Below are positions 1-7,736 of a DNA stretch of 16,284 nucleotides, piece after piece. The stretch is from NAT127 sp041655035 (GTDB lineage: Bacteria; Pseudomonadota; Gammaproteobacteria; Pseudomonadales; Porticoccaceae): NCBI GenBank assembly GCA_041655035.1, contig JBAZCN010000074.1:1-16284 (forward strand), written 5' to 3'. Below the pieces are notes generated by a model. It made no database searches. It was not told where the DNA came from and saw only the letters and a program-made list of their open reading frames with translations. Made by a program: the position numbers and the translations under genes. Within the stretch, counting starts at the first letter, position 1; each line of letters opens with the position of its first letter.

Positions 1-1
1 C

Positions 2-82
2 ACCCTGGGGGAGCTGCTGGCCAAAGTCGAACCCCACACCCTGGGGATGAACCGCCTGGTGGGAACTTATCAGCGAGGCTGA
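2..82 (+). CDS. 3' end of an unidentified protein-coding gene
   Basis: An open frame enters from the left edge and ends at TGA (80-82), giving 26 residues that finish in NRLVGTYQRG. No start is visible and the tail is too short to assign a family. In Pseudomonas the gene next to purD is the hybrid sensor kinase retS. A leucine-rich end such as TLGELLAKVEPH could fit the last helix of a receiver domain, but that is a guess from context only. A GC-rich hairpin 13 bases after the stop supports this being a real gene end. The 10-mer CACCCTGGGG occurs twice here (1-10 and 37-46), probably by chance. Confidence 0.55.
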   Translation, partial: TLGELLAKVEPHTLGMNRLVGTYQRG

Positions 83-95
83 GGCCGGAGAACAT

Positions 96-123
96 GGGGC
101 CCTGGCGGGTGGCGCAGGGCCCC
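96..123 (+). terminator. GC-rich hairpin after the upstream gene
   Basis: A perfect 9-bp stem, GGGGCCCTG (96-104) with CAGGGCCCC (115-123), encloses a 10-base loop. It sits 13 bases past the stop at 82 and ahead of the next ribosome binding site. There is no T-tract after the stem, so intrinsic termination is inferred from position and stem strength only. It could also be a 3'-end stabilising structure. Confidence 0.5.
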
Positions 124-155
124 CGCCCTCCAGCATCCGGGATCGAGGAGATTCC

Positions 156-464
156 ATGGGAAAACCATCTGTCCACATTGCCGCGCTGGTGGTGAGCCTG
201 GCTCTGATGCTCGCCGCCTGCCAGCAATCGTCGGTGAACGACACCGCGATCGATACGCCCAGCGCCGGTTACGTGACCGATATGCCGCGTTTTGACAGTT
301 TTATCGCCGGCCGGCCGACCCCGGAACAGTTCCGTCAGGCCTATCCGGATGTGTTGCTGGTGCTGCCGGGGGATATCACCACACTCGAGCTGCGCGACAA
401 CAACAGCCGCTATTTTCCCGAGCTGGACGAGTCCGGGCGCATCGTGGGTGGCCGCTTCCAGTAG
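156..464 (+). CDS. small lipoprotein of unknown function
   Basis: This encodes 102 residues. A GAGGAG ribosome binding site (145-150) lies 5 bases before the ATG. The first 22 residues form a lipoprotein signal: a basic start (K3), a hydrophobic stretch (residues 8-20), and lipobox L19-A20-A21 before C22. Residue 23 of the precursor is Q, not D, which favours sorting to the outer membrane. After a short polar linker the body carries TPEQFRQAYPDVLLVLPGDI and ends in NNSRYFPELDESGRIVGGRFQ, which looks like a compact folded domain. I do not recognise the family. No catalytic residues or repeats are evident. It converges on purD, with 36 bases between the two stop codons, so it is not part of the purine operon. 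It may be co-transcribed with the gene ending at 82 if the hairpin between them leaks. Confidence 0.75.
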   Translation: MGKPSVHIAALVVSLALMLAACQQSSVNDTAIDTPSAGYVTDMPRFDSFIAGRPTPEQFRQAYPDVLLVLPGDITTLELRDNNSRYFPELDESGRIVGGRFQ

Positions 465-477
465 TGGATGGCCACCC
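446..477. terminator. hairpin between convergent genes
   Basis: A perfect 8-bp inverted repeat, GGGTGGCC (446-453) and GGCCACCC (470-477), has a 16-base loop and spans the stop codon of the small lipoprotein gene. It sits just beyond the purD stop on the other strand, so it could act in both directions. No T-tract flanks it on either side, so the terminator role is weakly supported. Confidence 0.3.
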
Positions 478-500
478 GCCCCCATTCCTCCCGGCGATGG

Positions 501-1799
501 CTATTCGTCCTGCGGGGTTTGTTCCCGGGCCACGGCGCGGTAGCCGATGTCGCGGCGCAGGTACATGTCCTTCCAGCTGACCTGACTCGCCAGATGATAG
601 GCGCGCTGCTGGGCATCGCTGACGCTGTCGCCAAGGCCCACCACGCACAACACCCGGCCACCATTGGTGAAGGTCTGGCCATCGGCGATACGGGTGCCGG
701 CGTGGAAGATTTTTTCGCCTTCGATGGCGTTCTCGGGGAGACCCGAAATGACATCGCCCTTGCGGTAGTCGCCGGGGTAGCCGCCGGCGGCCAGCACTAC
801 CCCCACGGCGGCGCGGTCATCCCACACCGTGGTGGCGGTGTCGAGAGTCCGATCCAGGGCCGCCAGGCACAGGGCCACCAGGTCGGATCGCAGGCGCATC
901 AGGATGGGCTGGGTTTCCGGGTCGCCAAAACGGCAGTTGTACTCGATCACCTTGGGGGTGCCATCGGCCATGATCATCAGTCCGGCGTAGAGAAAGCCGG
1001 TGTAGCTGTTGCCCTCGGCGGCCATGCCCCGAACGGTGGGCAGGATCACCTCGTTCATCACCCGCAGGTGGATGCCGGTAGTCACCACCGGCGCGGGGGA
1101 GTAGGCGCCCATGCCGCCGGTGTTGGGGCCGGTGTCGCCGTCACCGGCCCGTTTGTGATCCTGACTGGAGGCCATGGGCAGCACATGTTCGCCGTCCACC
1201 ATGACGATAAAGCTGGCTTCCTCGCCGTCGAGGAACTCCTCGATCACCACCCGGCTGCCGGCCTCGCCAAAGGCGTTGCCCGCAAGCATGTCCTCCACGG
1301 CGGCTTCCGCCTCCTCCAGGGTTTGGGCGACGATCACGCCTTTGCCTGCCGCCAGGCCGTCGGCCTTGACCACGATGGGTGCGCCCTTCTCGCGCAGGTA
1401 GGCAAGGGCCGGCTCGATCTCGGTGAAGTTCCGGTACTCGGCGGTGGGGATGTCGTGGCGGGCGAGAAAGTCTTTTGTGAATGCTTTCGAACCCTCCAAC
1501 TGGGCCGCGCCCTGGCGCGGGCCGAAGATGGGCAAGCCTTGGGCCTCGAAATAATCGACCACACCATCGACCAGCGGCTGCTCGGGGCCGACGATGGTCA
1601 GGCCGACATTGTTGAGTTTGGCGAAGTCGGCCAGGGCCTTGAAGTCGGCGATGTCAACCTGGACATTTTCGACTCCGGGCTCGCGGGCGGTGCCGCCATT
1701 GCCGGGGGCGACGAACACGGTGTTCGCCAGTGGGCTTTGCGCCGCCTTCCAGGCGAGGGCGTGTTCGCGGCCGCCGGAGCCGATGATGAGAATATTCAT
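501..1799 (-). CDS. purD: phosphoribosylamine-glycine ligase (GAR synthetase)
   Basis: This ATP-grasp enzyme joins phosphoribosylamine and glycine to make GAR, the second step of de novo purine synthesis, in the cytosol. The 432 residues are close to the usual length of about 430. Visible family motifs are the N-terminal MNILIIGSGGREHALAW with GNGGTA (34-39), the ATP-grasp lid KADGLAAGKGV (145-155), QDHKR (213-217) followed by DGDTGPNTGGMGAYSPAP, and the metal/ATP segment CRFGDPETQ (289-297). The ATG at 1799 gives the canonical N-terminus, and AAAGG lies about 8 bases upstream. It is the last gene of the dusB-fis-purH-purD run, 54 bases behind purH. A TATAAA hexamer (1839-1844, minus strand) in that gap could give it extra expression, but no good -35 accompanies it. 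Confidence 0.97.
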   Translation of the reverse strand: MNILIIGSGGREHALAWKAAQSPLANTVFVAPGNGGTAREPGVENVQVDIADFKALADFAKLNNVGLTIVGPEQPLVDGVVDYFEAQGLPIFGPRQGAAQLEGSKAFTKDFLARHDIPTAEYRNFTEIEPALAYLREKGAPIVVKADGLAAGKGVIVAQTLEEAEAAVEDMLAGNAFGEAGSRVVIEEFLDGEEASFIVMVDGEHVLPMASSQDHKRAGDGDTGPNTGGMGAYSPAPVVTTGIHLRVMNEVILPTVRGMAAEGNSYTGFLYAGLMIMADGTPKVIEYNCRFGDPETQPILMRLRSDLVALCLAALDRTLDTATTVWDDRAAVGVVLAAGGYPGDYRKGDVISGLPENAIEGEKIFHAGTRIADGQTFTNGGRVLCVVGLGDSVSDAQQRAYHLASQVSWKDMYLRRDIGYRAVAREQTPQDE

Positions 1800-1853
1800 T
1801 CTGTAAGCCTTTCGGTCATGCGTTTGGATTGTGCCCCGTTTATAGTCGACTCT

Positions 1854-3449
1854 CTAATGACGAAAGTGCCGCATCCCGGTAAACACCATGGCAATGCCGT
1901 GTTCATCGGCGGCGGCGATGACCTCGTTGTCGCGCATCGAGCCACCCGGCTGGATCACACAGCTGATACCGGCGCTCGCGGCGTTGTCGATGCCGTCGCG
2001 AAAGGGGAAGAAGGCGTCGGAGGCCATCACCGCGCCCGCCACTTCGAGGCCGGCGTGCTCGGCCTTGATGGCGGCGATACGAGCGGAGTTGACGCGGCTC
2101 ATCTGGCCGGCGCCGACACCGATGGTCTGGCGGTTCCTGGCGTAGACAATGGCGTTGGATTTGACGAACTTGGCCACTTTCCAGGCGAAGATCAGGTCGT
2201 GGATCTCCGTCTCGGTGGGCGCGCGCTTGGTCACCACCCGGAGGTCGCCCTCCGCGACCATGCCGAGGTCGGCGCTCTGTACCAGCAGGCCGCCATTGAC
2301 CCGTTTGAAGTCGAGCGCCGCCGGGCGCCCGTCAGCCCAGTCGCCGCAGGCCAGCACCCGCACGTTCTGCTTGGCGGCGGTGATGGCCAGGGCTTCGGGA
2401 GATATGGACGGCGCGATGATCACTTCGACGAACTGGCGGTCGACGATGGCCTTGGCGGTGGCGGCGTCCAGTTCGCGGTTGAAGGCGATGATACCGCCAA
2501 AGGCGGATTCCGGGTCGGTCTGGTAGGCCAGTTCATACGCGGCGCCGATACCGTCGAGGCTAACCGCCACGCCGCAGGGGTTGGCGTGCTTGACGATGAC
2601 GCAGGCAGGCTTGGTGAAGGACTTGACGCACTCCAGCGCGGCATCGGTGTCCGCCACGTTGTTGTAGGACAACGCCTTGCCCTGCAGCTGGCGGGCGGTG
2701 GCGACGCTGGCATCCTGTGGTTCGGCTTCGACGTAGAAGGCGGCCTTCTGGTGAGGGTTCTCGCCGTAGCGCATGTCCTGCTTTTTGAGGAACTGCAGGT
2801 TGAAGGTGTCGGGGAAGTCGCGCTTCTCGTTTGCCCCGGGCTGGAAATCGAAGGGGCGGGCGCCGAAGTGGTTGGCGATCATGCCGTCGTAGCGGGCGCT
2901 GTGCTCGAAGGCCTTGACCATCAGCGCATAGCGGGTGCGATAGGCCAGCTTGCCGCCATTGGCGGCAAGTTCGTCGAGGATCGGCCCATAATCGCCGGCA
3001 TTCACCACGACGGCCACATCCTTGTGATTCTTGGCCGCGGACCGCACCATGGTCGGGCCGCCGATGTCGATGTTCTCGATGGCGGTGGCCAGATCGCAGT
3101 TGGGATCGGCCACCGTGGCTTGAAAGGGATAGAGGTTGACCACCACCATGTCGATGGGCTCGATTCCGTGCTCGGCCATCACCGCGTCGTCGGTACCGCG
3201 CCGGCCGAGGATGCCGCCGTGGACTTTAGGGTGCAGCGTCTTGACCCGGCCGTCCATCATTTCCGGGAAGCCGGTGTAGTCGGAGACCTCCACTGCCGCG
3301 ATGCCGTTGTCCCGCAGAAGACGAAAGGTGCCGCCGGTGGAGAGGATTTCGACACCCTGCTGGGTCAGGGCGCGGGCAAAATCGACGATACCGGTCTTGT
3401 CGGAAACGCTGATCAGGGCACGGCGGATAGGGCTGAGCTGGTCGGTCAT
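1854..3449 (-). CDS. purH: bifunctional AICAR transformylase / IMP cyclohydrolase
   Basis: PurH carries out the last two steps of IMP synthesis: formylation of AICAR from 10-formyl-THF, then ring closure. The 531 residues match the usual size. The N-terminal MGS-like cyclohydrolase domain shows RRALISVSDKTGIVDFARAL (9-28), ILSTGGT (35-41) and HPKVHGGIL (73-81). The C-terminal transformylase domain has RYGENPHQ (227-234), the Lys-His catalytic pair in VKHANPCGVA (K287, H288), and a conserved end with GGSMRDNE and FTGMRHFRH. The ATG at 3449 gives a normal N-terminus. It lies 24 bases after fis and 54 bases before purD, so the three are probably one transcript. A 21-base hairpin (2949-2969, 9-bp stem, 3-base loop) lies inside the gene. 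Confidence 0.97.
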   Translation of the reverse strand: MTDQLSPIRRALISVSDKTGIVDFARALTQQGVEILSTGGTFRLLRDNGIAAVEVSDYTGFPEMMDGRVKTLHPKVHGGILGRRGTDDAVMAEHGIEPIDMVVVNLYPFQATVADPNCDLATAIENIDIGGPTMVRSAAKNHKDVAVVVNAGDYGPILDELAANGGKLAYRTRYALMVKAFEHSARYDGMIANHFGARPFDFQPGANEKRDFPDTFNLQFLKKQDMRYGENPHQKAAFYVEAEPQDASVATARQLQGKALSYNNVADTDAALECVKSFTKPACVIVKHANPCGVAVSLDGIGAAYELAYQTDPESAFGGIIAFNRELDAATAKAIVDRQFVEVIIAPSISPEALAITAAKQNVRVLACGDWADGRPAALDFKRVNGGLLVQSADLGMVAEGDLRVVTKRAPTETEIHDLIFAWKVAKFVKSNAIVYARNRQTIGVGAGQMSRVNSARIAAIKAEHAGLEVAGAVMASDAFFPFRDGIDNAASAGISCVIQPGGSMRDNEVIAAADEHGIAMVFTGMRHFRH

Positions 3450-3473
3450 GGGGATCTCTCGGTTGCGATGGCG

Positions 3474-3773
3474 TTAAAGCAGATTGTACTGTTTGAGTTT
3501 CTTGCGCAGCGTGCCGCGGTTGAGGCCGAGCATCTCGGCGGCCCGGCTCTGGTTTTTCTGAGTGTAGGCCATTACCGCCTCGAGCAGGGGGGATTCCACC
3601 TGCTCGAGGACCAGTTGGTAAAGATCGGTGGCTGGCTGGCCGTCGAGCTGGTCGAAGTACTGGGCCATGGCGGTCTGCACATGGTCCCGCAGGGACTGCT
3701 GGCGGCTTTCCTTGGGCGGCTCGCTGGCAAGGTCGTTCTCGCTGTGAAGGGTAAATCGGTTGGCGGCATTCAT
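3474..3773 (-). CDS. fis: Fis nucleoid-associated DNA-binding protein
   Basis: Fis is a small homodimeric protein that bends DNA, activates rRNA and other promoters, and shapes the nucleoid during fast growth. The 99 residues match the family (98 in E. coli). The C-terminal helix-turn-helix is unmistakable: NQSRAAEMLGLNRGTLRKKL (74-93), including the DNA-contacting Asn-Arg and Arg-Lys-Lys residues. The dimerisation helices (about 27-70) precede it. The N-terminal arm, which holds the recombination-enhancer beta-hairpin in E. coli, is less conserved. The ATG at 3773 overlaps the dusB TGA by four bases (ATGA), so translation is probably coupled. dusB-fis is the conserved gammaproteobacterial operon. 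Expression is expected from the promoter ahead of dusB. Confidence 0.97.
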   Translation of the reverse strand: MNAANRFTLHSENDLASEPPKESRQQSLRDHVQTAMAQYFDQLDGQPATDLYQLVLEQVESPLLEAVMAYTQKNQSRAAEMLGLNRGTLRKKLKQYNLL

Positions 3774-4816
3774 GCTGCTCTGTCCTGGTGTTGTCCGGTG
3801 TTGTTGTCAAAGGGGTTGGAGGTTGATCGATCGAAAGCCGCATCGAGGTGGGCGGCGCTGTCGAAAAAGTGCCGGAGGGCGGTGAGTTGTGCGTCGGCGT
3901 CTGCCAGGGTGTTGAAATGGCGCACGAAGCTCCGGGCCGCCGGCACCGTGTCGAGATACCAGCCGGTGTGTTTGCGGGCGATACGCGGCCCGGCCACCGC
4001 GCCGTAGATGCCGTGCAGGTTGGCGACATGCTCCAGCAGGATGGCGCGCACCTCGTCCGCTGACGGCGGGGCGAGTTCCCTGCCGGTGGCAAGGAAATGA
4101 TTGATCTCGCGGAATATCCACGGGTTGCCCTGGGCGGCGCGGCCGATCATCACCGCCGCCGCGCCGGTGTGGTCGAGCACTGCACGGGCCTGCCGGGGGG
4201 TGGTGACGTCGCCGTTGGCGAACACCGGGATCGCGACCCCGGCGACCACCGCGGCGATGGTGTCGTATTCGGCCTGGCCGGCGAACTTGCAGGCGCGAGT
4301 GCGACCGTGGACCGCCAGCGCCTGGATGCCGGCATCTTCGGCGATGCGGGCGATGGTCACGGCATTGCGGTTGTCCGGGCTCCAGCCGGTGCGGATCTTC
4401 AGGGTGACCGGCACGTCCACCGCCGCCACCACGGCGTCGAGAATGTCCGCCACCAGCCGTTCGTCCTGCAGCAGGGCGGAGCCGGCGGCTTTCTTGCACA
4501 CTTTCTTGGCGGGGCAACCCATGTTGATATCGATGATCTGGGCGCCGAGGGCGGCGTTCTCACGGGCGGCATTGGCGAGCATCGCCGGTTCGCCGCCGGC
4601 GATCTGCACCATGCGCGGTTCGCTCTCGCCGGCGTGGGGCAGCCGGGTGCGCGACTTGCGGCTGGCCCACAGGCGGGTATCGGCGGTGACCATCTCCGAT
4701 ACGGCAAGGCCGGCGCCAAATCGGCGGCAGAGTTGGCGGAAGGGCAGATCGGTCACCCCGGCCATGGGCGCCAGGATGGTGTGGTTGTCGATGATGAAAT
4801 TGCCTATCCGAAACAA
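3770..4816 (-). CDS. dusB: tRNA-dihydrouridine synthase B
   Basis: DusB is an FMN-dependent, NADPH-using enzyme that reduces uridine in the tRNA D-loop. The TIM-barrel start ILAPMAGVTD (about 14-23), the catalytic cysteine in NMGCPAKKV (C101), CKKAAGSALL just after it, and the HGRTRACKF segment identify it. The open frame extends upstream to an ATG at 4915, but the extra 33 residues (with FFPVPSTG and APSPGTARQR) have no counterpart in DusB. I place the start at TTG 4816, giving MFRIGNFIIDN, 348 residues, and the catalytic Cys within one residue of the E. coli position (C100). GAGG lies 7 bases before this TTG. The C-terminus runs somewhat longer than E. coli DusB (321 aa). The stop overlaps the fis start by four bases. 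Confidence 0.94.
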   Translation of the reverse strand: MFRIGNFIIDNHTILAPMAGVTDLPFRQLCRRFGAGLAVSEMVTADTRLWASRKSRTRLPHAGESEPRMVQIAGGEPAMLANAARENAALGAQIIDINMGCPAKKVCKKAAGSALLQDERLVADILDAVVAAVDVPVTLKIRTGWSPDNRNAVTIARIAEDAGIQALAVHGRTRACKFAGQAEYDTIAAVVAGVAIPVFANGDVTTPRQARAVLDHTGAAAVMIGRAAQGNPWIFREINHFLATGRELAPPSADEVRAILLEHVANLHGIYGAVAGPRIARKHTGWYLDTVPAARSFVRHFNTLADADAQLTALRHFFDSAAHLDAAFDRSTSNPFDNNTGQHQDRAA

Positions 4817-4823
4817 GGTGCTG

Positions 4824-4827
4824 CCTC
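4824..4827 (-). promoter_or_regulatory. ribosome binding site that decides the dusB start
   Basis: GAGG on the minus strand ends 7 bases before TTG 4816-4814. There is no ATG or GTG in frame between this TTG and the one in the conserved APMAG motif. This supports the TTG start over the upstream ATG at 4915. Confidence 0.55.
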
Positions 4828-4856
4828 GTTGCCGCGCGGTGCCAGGGGAGGGCGCT

Positions 4857-4862
4857 ATGATA
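4857..4862 (-). promoter_or_regulatory. candidate -10 of the dusB-fis-purH-purD promoter
   Basis: The minus strand reads TATCAT here, followed by a GC-rich stretch (AGCGCCC). It lies about 40 bases upstream of the dusB TTG, in the 162-base gap behind prmA. No good -35 is seen at 16-18 bases. A GC-rich discriminator is known for stringently controlled fis promoters in enterics, so the arrangement fits, but the call is weak. Confidence 0.3.
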
Positions 4863-4933
4863 CCTGTTGAGGGGACGGGGAAAAAGGCCGCAAGCAGTAT
4901 CGCAGCGCTATCCATGGTCGGAACAGTGGATCA

Positions 4934-4966
4934 GGCAGCCGGGCGCTGTCATCAGGCGCGGCTGCC
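4934..4966 (-). terminator. hairpin downstream of prmA
   Basis: An 8-bp inverted repeat, GGCAGCCG (4934-4941) and CGGCTGCC (4959-4966), starts 12 bases after the prmA stop on the minus strand. CGC/GCG can pair further inside the 17-base loop. It marks a plausible end for the aroQ-accB-accC-prmA transcript. No T-tract follows, so it may be leaky and let transcription run on into dusB-fis. Confidence 0.4.
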
Positions 4967-4978
4967 GGTCTCCTCCGC

Positions 4979-5875
4979 TCAGTCAGCGCGGTTGGCGTTG
5001 CCTTTCGCGGCGCTCAAGCGTACCCAGTCGTCGCGCTCCACAACGGGATCGAAGCGAAAATCCGGATAGGCCGTCATGACCTCGCCAGCCTGCTGGCGGG
5101 TGATGCCGGACAGGCAAAGCCGGCCGCCGCCGGCAGTGAGACCGGCGAGGCGATCGCCGAGGTTGATCAGCGGCCCGGCGAGGATGTTGGCCACCAGGAT
5201 GTCTGCCGTGGCCGCAGGCATCTCCTCCGGCAGCCAGGCGGCCAGCCGATCGGCGGCAAGGCCGTTGCGTTCCAGGTTGTCGCGGGTGGCGGTCAGGGCC
5301 TGGGAATCATTGTCGACGGCGATGACTTTTGCCGCGCCGAGCAGCAGGGCGGCGATACCGAGGATACCCGAGCCGCAGCCGTAGTCGATCACTGTTTTGC
5401 CCGCCAGGTCGATGCCGTCGAGCCATTGCAGGCAGAGAAAGGTGGTGGGGTGGGTGCCGGAACCGAAAGCGAGCCCGGGGTCGAGACGCAGGTTGACGGC
5501 ATTCGGGTCCGGCGGGTCCTGCCAACTGGGGCAGATCCACAGCCGTCGGCCGCACTGGATAGGTTCGAAATGGTCCATCCAGGCCCGTTCCCAGGGCTGG
5601 TCGGCCACGGTTTCCCAACTGAGGTCGGCCGCCTGATAGCGGGGCAGGAGACTGGAAAAGTGGGCGCTGATGGCCCGCTGATCGGCGGGCAGCTCGAACA
5701 GGCCGGTGACCCTGACCACCTCCCACAGCGGGGTTTCGCCGACGCCGGGTTCGAGGATCGGATCGTCGGCGCTGTCGGCCAGAGTGACGGACACCGCGCC
5801 GCAGTCGAGCAGGGCGTCTTCGACCTGCCCGGTGTCGGAGCGATCGGCGAGCAGATGAACCTGTAGCCAGGGCAT
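4979..5875 (-). CDS. prmA: ribosomal protein L11 methyltransferase
   Basis: PrmA trimethylates amino groups of ribosomal protein L11 using S-adenosylmethionine. The 298 residues match the family (about 293). An N-terminal substrate-binding domain (about 1-100, starting MPWLQVHL) is followed by the Rossmann-type methyltransferase. This carries the hallmark LDPGLAFGSGTHPTT (131-145), motif I DYGCGSGILGIAAL (164-177), the acidic residues VDNDS (187-191) that contact SAM, and NILAGPL (230-236). The ATG at 5875 gives a normal start. It lies 16 bases behind accC and is the last gene of aroQ-accB-accC-prmA. The accBC-prmA link is common in gammaproteobacteria. Confidence 0.97.
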   Translation of the reverse strand: MPWLQVHLLADRSDTGQVEDALLDCGAVSVTLADSADDPILEPGVGETPLWEVVRVTGLFELPADQRAISAHFSSLLPRYQAADLSWETVADQPWERAWMDHFEPIQCGRRLWICPSWQDPPDPNAVNLRLDPGLAFGSGTHPTTFLCLQWLDGIDLAGKTVIDYGCGSGILGIAALLLGAAKVIAVDNDSQALTATRDNLERNGLAADRLAAWLPEEMPAATADILVANILAGPLINLGDRLAGLTAGGGRLCLSGITRQQAGEVMTAYPDFRFDPVVERDDWVRLSAAKGNANRAD

Positions 5876-5891
5876 GGGTTGTTGCCGGGTC

Positions 5892-7232
5892 TCAGAGGCC
5901 CAGCTTTTTCTCCAGATAGTGGATATTGACGCCGCCTTGCATAAAGCCGGTGTCGGTCACCAGGTCCTGCTGCAATGCGGTGTTGGTCTTGATACCTTCG
6001 ATGATCAGTTCATCGAGGGCGTTGCGCATTCGCGCAAGGGCATCGCTGCGATTGTTGCCGTGAGTGATGATCTTGGCGATCAGGGAGTCGTAGTAGGGAG
6101 GCACGCTATAGCCGGAGTACAGGTGCGAGTCCACCCTGATGCCGTTGCCGCCCGGCGGGTGGTAGTTGGTGACGAGCCCCGGGCTGGGCATGAAGGTGCG
6201 CGAGTCCTCGGCATTGATGCGGCACTCGAAGGCGTGGCCGCGGAACTGAACGTCACTCTGTTTGTAGCGCAGCGGCTGGCCGCTGGCGATCAGCAGTTGC
6301 TCCTTGACGATATCGATGCCGGTGATCATTTCGGTGACGGGGTGTTCCACCTGAACCCGGGTGTTCATTTCGATGAAGTAGAAGCGCCCGTCCTCGTAGA
6401 GGAATTCGAAGGTGCCGGCGCCCCGGTAGCCGATATCGATACAGGCCTTGACGCAGGCGGCGAAGACTTCCCGGCGGGCATCATCGGGAATCCCGGGAGC
6501 GGGGGCTTCTTCCAGCACTTTCTGATGGCGGCGCTGCAGGGAGCAGTCGCGATCCCCCAGGTGAATGGCGCTGCCCTGGCCGTCGGCCAGTACCTGCACT
6601 TCTATATGGCGGGGATTCTCAAGGAATTTTTCCATGTACACCGTGGCGTCGCCAAAGGCGGCCTTGGCTTCGCTCTGGGTGATGCTCACCGCCTTGAGCA
6701 GGTGCGCCTCGCTGTGCACCACTCTCATGCCGCGCCCGCCGCCACCGGCGGACGCCTTGATGATAACCGGATAGCCAATCTGGCGGGCCAGTTGCTGGGT
6801 GCGTTCGTGATCGTCGTTGAGCGGGCCGTTGGAGCCGGGCACGGTGGGTACGCCGGCGCCGCGCATCGCCTCGATGGCGGATACCTTGTCGCCCATCAGG
6901 CGGATGACGTCGGGCGTGGGGCCGATGAAGACGAACCCGCTCTGTTCCACCTGCTCGGCGAAGTCGGCGTTTTCCGCCAGGAAGCCGTAGCCGGGATGCA
7001 CCGCCATGGCGTCGGTGACTTCCATGGCGCTGATGATGGCGGGGATGTTGAGGTAGCTCTGGGACGATGGGTTGGGGCCGATACAGAGGGTTTCGTCCGC
7101 CAGGCGGACGTGTTTGAGGTCGACGTCGGCCTTGGAGTGCACGGCCACGGTGCGGATGCCGAGCTCCTTGCAGGCGCGGAGGATACGCAGGGCGATTTCA
7201 CCGCGGTTGGCGATCAGGACTTTCTCGAACAT
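5892..7232 (-). CDS. accC: acetyl-CoA carboxylase, biotin carboxylase subunit
   Basis: AccC carboxylates the biotin on AccB with ATP and bicarbonate, the first half of acetyl-CoA carboxylase and the committed step of fatty acid synthesis. The start at ATG 7232 gives MFEKVLIANRGEIALRIL and 446 residues (449 in E. coli). A longer open frame to 7376 lies over accB and is not used. GGGGA sits 6 bases upstream of the ATG. Visible are the ATP-grasp glycine loop KASAGGGGRGMR (159-170), K238 in RRHQKVLEEAP, and EMNTRVQVEH with R292 and E296. These three catalytic residues fall at the same numbers as in E. coli, which confirms the start. accB ends 17 bases upstream and prmA follows 16 bases later. Confidence 0.98.
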   Translation of the reverse strand: MFEKVLIANRGEIALRILRACKELGIRTVAVHSKADVDLKHVRLADETLCIGPNPSSQSYLNIPAIISAMEVTDAMAVHPGYGFLAENADFAEQVEQSGFVFIGPTPDVIRLMGDKVSAIEAMRGAGVPTVPGSNGPLNDDHERTQQLARQIGYPVIIKASAGGGGRGMRVVHSEAHLLKAVSITQSEAKAAFGDATVYMEKFLENPRHIEVQVLADGQGSAIHLGDRDCSLQRRHQKVLEEAPAPGIPDDARREVFAACVKACIDIGYRGAGTFEFLYEDGRFYFIEMNTRVQVEHPVTEMITGIDIVKEQLLIASGQPLRYKQSDVQFRGHAFECRINAEDSRTFMPSPGLVTNYHPPGGNGIRVDSHLYSGYSVPPYYDSLIAKIITHGNNRSDALARMRNALDELIIEGIKTNTALQQDLVTDTGFMQGGVNIHYLEKKLGL

Positions 7233-7249
7233 GACAGGTCCCCGGTGGC

Positions 7250-7708
7250 CTAGATGATGGTGATCATGGGCTGATCGAATTCGACGGCCTCGCCGTCCTC
7301 CACCAGGATGGCGCCGACGGTGCCGGCTTTGTCCGCCTCGATCTGGTTCATCATCTTCATGGCCTCGACGATGCACAGCACATCACCGGCCTTCACCTGC
7401 TGGCCGACGTCGACGAAGGGTGCGGCGCCGGGCGCGGAGGCGCGGTAGAAGGTGCCCACCATGGGGGATTTCACTTGATGGCCAGCAGGCGTGACGGGGG
7501 CGGCTTCGACCGCCGCCGGCGCTGCGACAGGCGCGGGAGCCTGTGGAGCGAAGCCCTGTTGCGGCATTTGCGCCATCATGATGGGCTGCTGGTTGGAGAA
7601 GCCGGCGCGGCTGATGCGCACGGACTCTTCGCCTTCTTTGATCTCGAGTTCACCGATATTGGACTCTTCAAGCAGTTCGATGAGCTTTTTTATCTTGCGG
7701 ATATCCAT
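7250..7708 (-). CDS. accB: acetyl-CoA carboxylase, biotin carboxyl carrier protein
   Basis: AccB carries the biotin shuttled between AccC and the carboxyltransferase AccA/AccD. The start at ATG 7708 gives MDIRKIKKLIELLEES, nearly identical to the E. coli N-terminus, and 152 residues in total. An upstream extension to 7762 is not conserved. The Ala/Pro/Gln-rich linker (about 40-75) is the usual flexible hinge. The C-terminal biotinyl domain shows SPMVGTFYR and the biotinylation motif EAMKMM (115-120, K118 modified by BirA). It follows aroQ by 28 bases and precedes accC by 17, so all three are probably co-transcribed. Confidence 0.98.
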   Translation of the reverse strand: MDIRKIKKLIELLEESNIGELEIKEGEESVRISRAGFSNQQPIMMAQMPQQGFAPQAPAPVAAPAAVEAAPVTPAGHQVKSPMVGTFYRASAPGAAPFVDVGQQVKAGDVLCIVEAMKMMNQIEADKAGTVGAILVEDGEAVEFDQPMITII

Positions 7709-7736
7709 GATTGATTCCTGAGTAGATGTTGATTGT

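Noticed and set aside
1..46. Direct repeat of CACCCTGGGG (1-10, 37-46)
   Set aside because: Only ten bases in a GC-rich coding tail, with no third copy and no mobile-element context.
1839..1844. A TATAAA hexamer between purH and purD as a separate purD promoter
   Set aside because: No acceptable -35 lies 16-18 bases upstream, and the 54-base gap fits co-transcription. I kept it only as a remark under purD. No PurR-like operator was recognised.
468..4007. A 1179-codon open frame on the plus strand opposite purD, purH, fis and part of dusB
   Set aside because: It is antisense to four well-conserved genes, crosses their boundaries, has no recognisable protein motif, and is rich in Gly, His, Val and Asp as expected from the complement of high-GC codons. 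Lack of stops in this frame is a codon-use artefact.
4817..4915. A 33-residue N-terminal extension of DusB from the ATG at 4915
   Set aside because: No counterpart is known in DusB, it overlaps the likely promoter, and the TTG at 4816 has a good ribosome binding site and puts the catalytic Cys at the family position.
5874..7253. A 459-codon plus-strand open frame opposite accC
   Set aside because: It mirrors accC almost end to end and shows the low-complexity composition of antisense frames. AccC motifs and catalytic residues prove the other strand.
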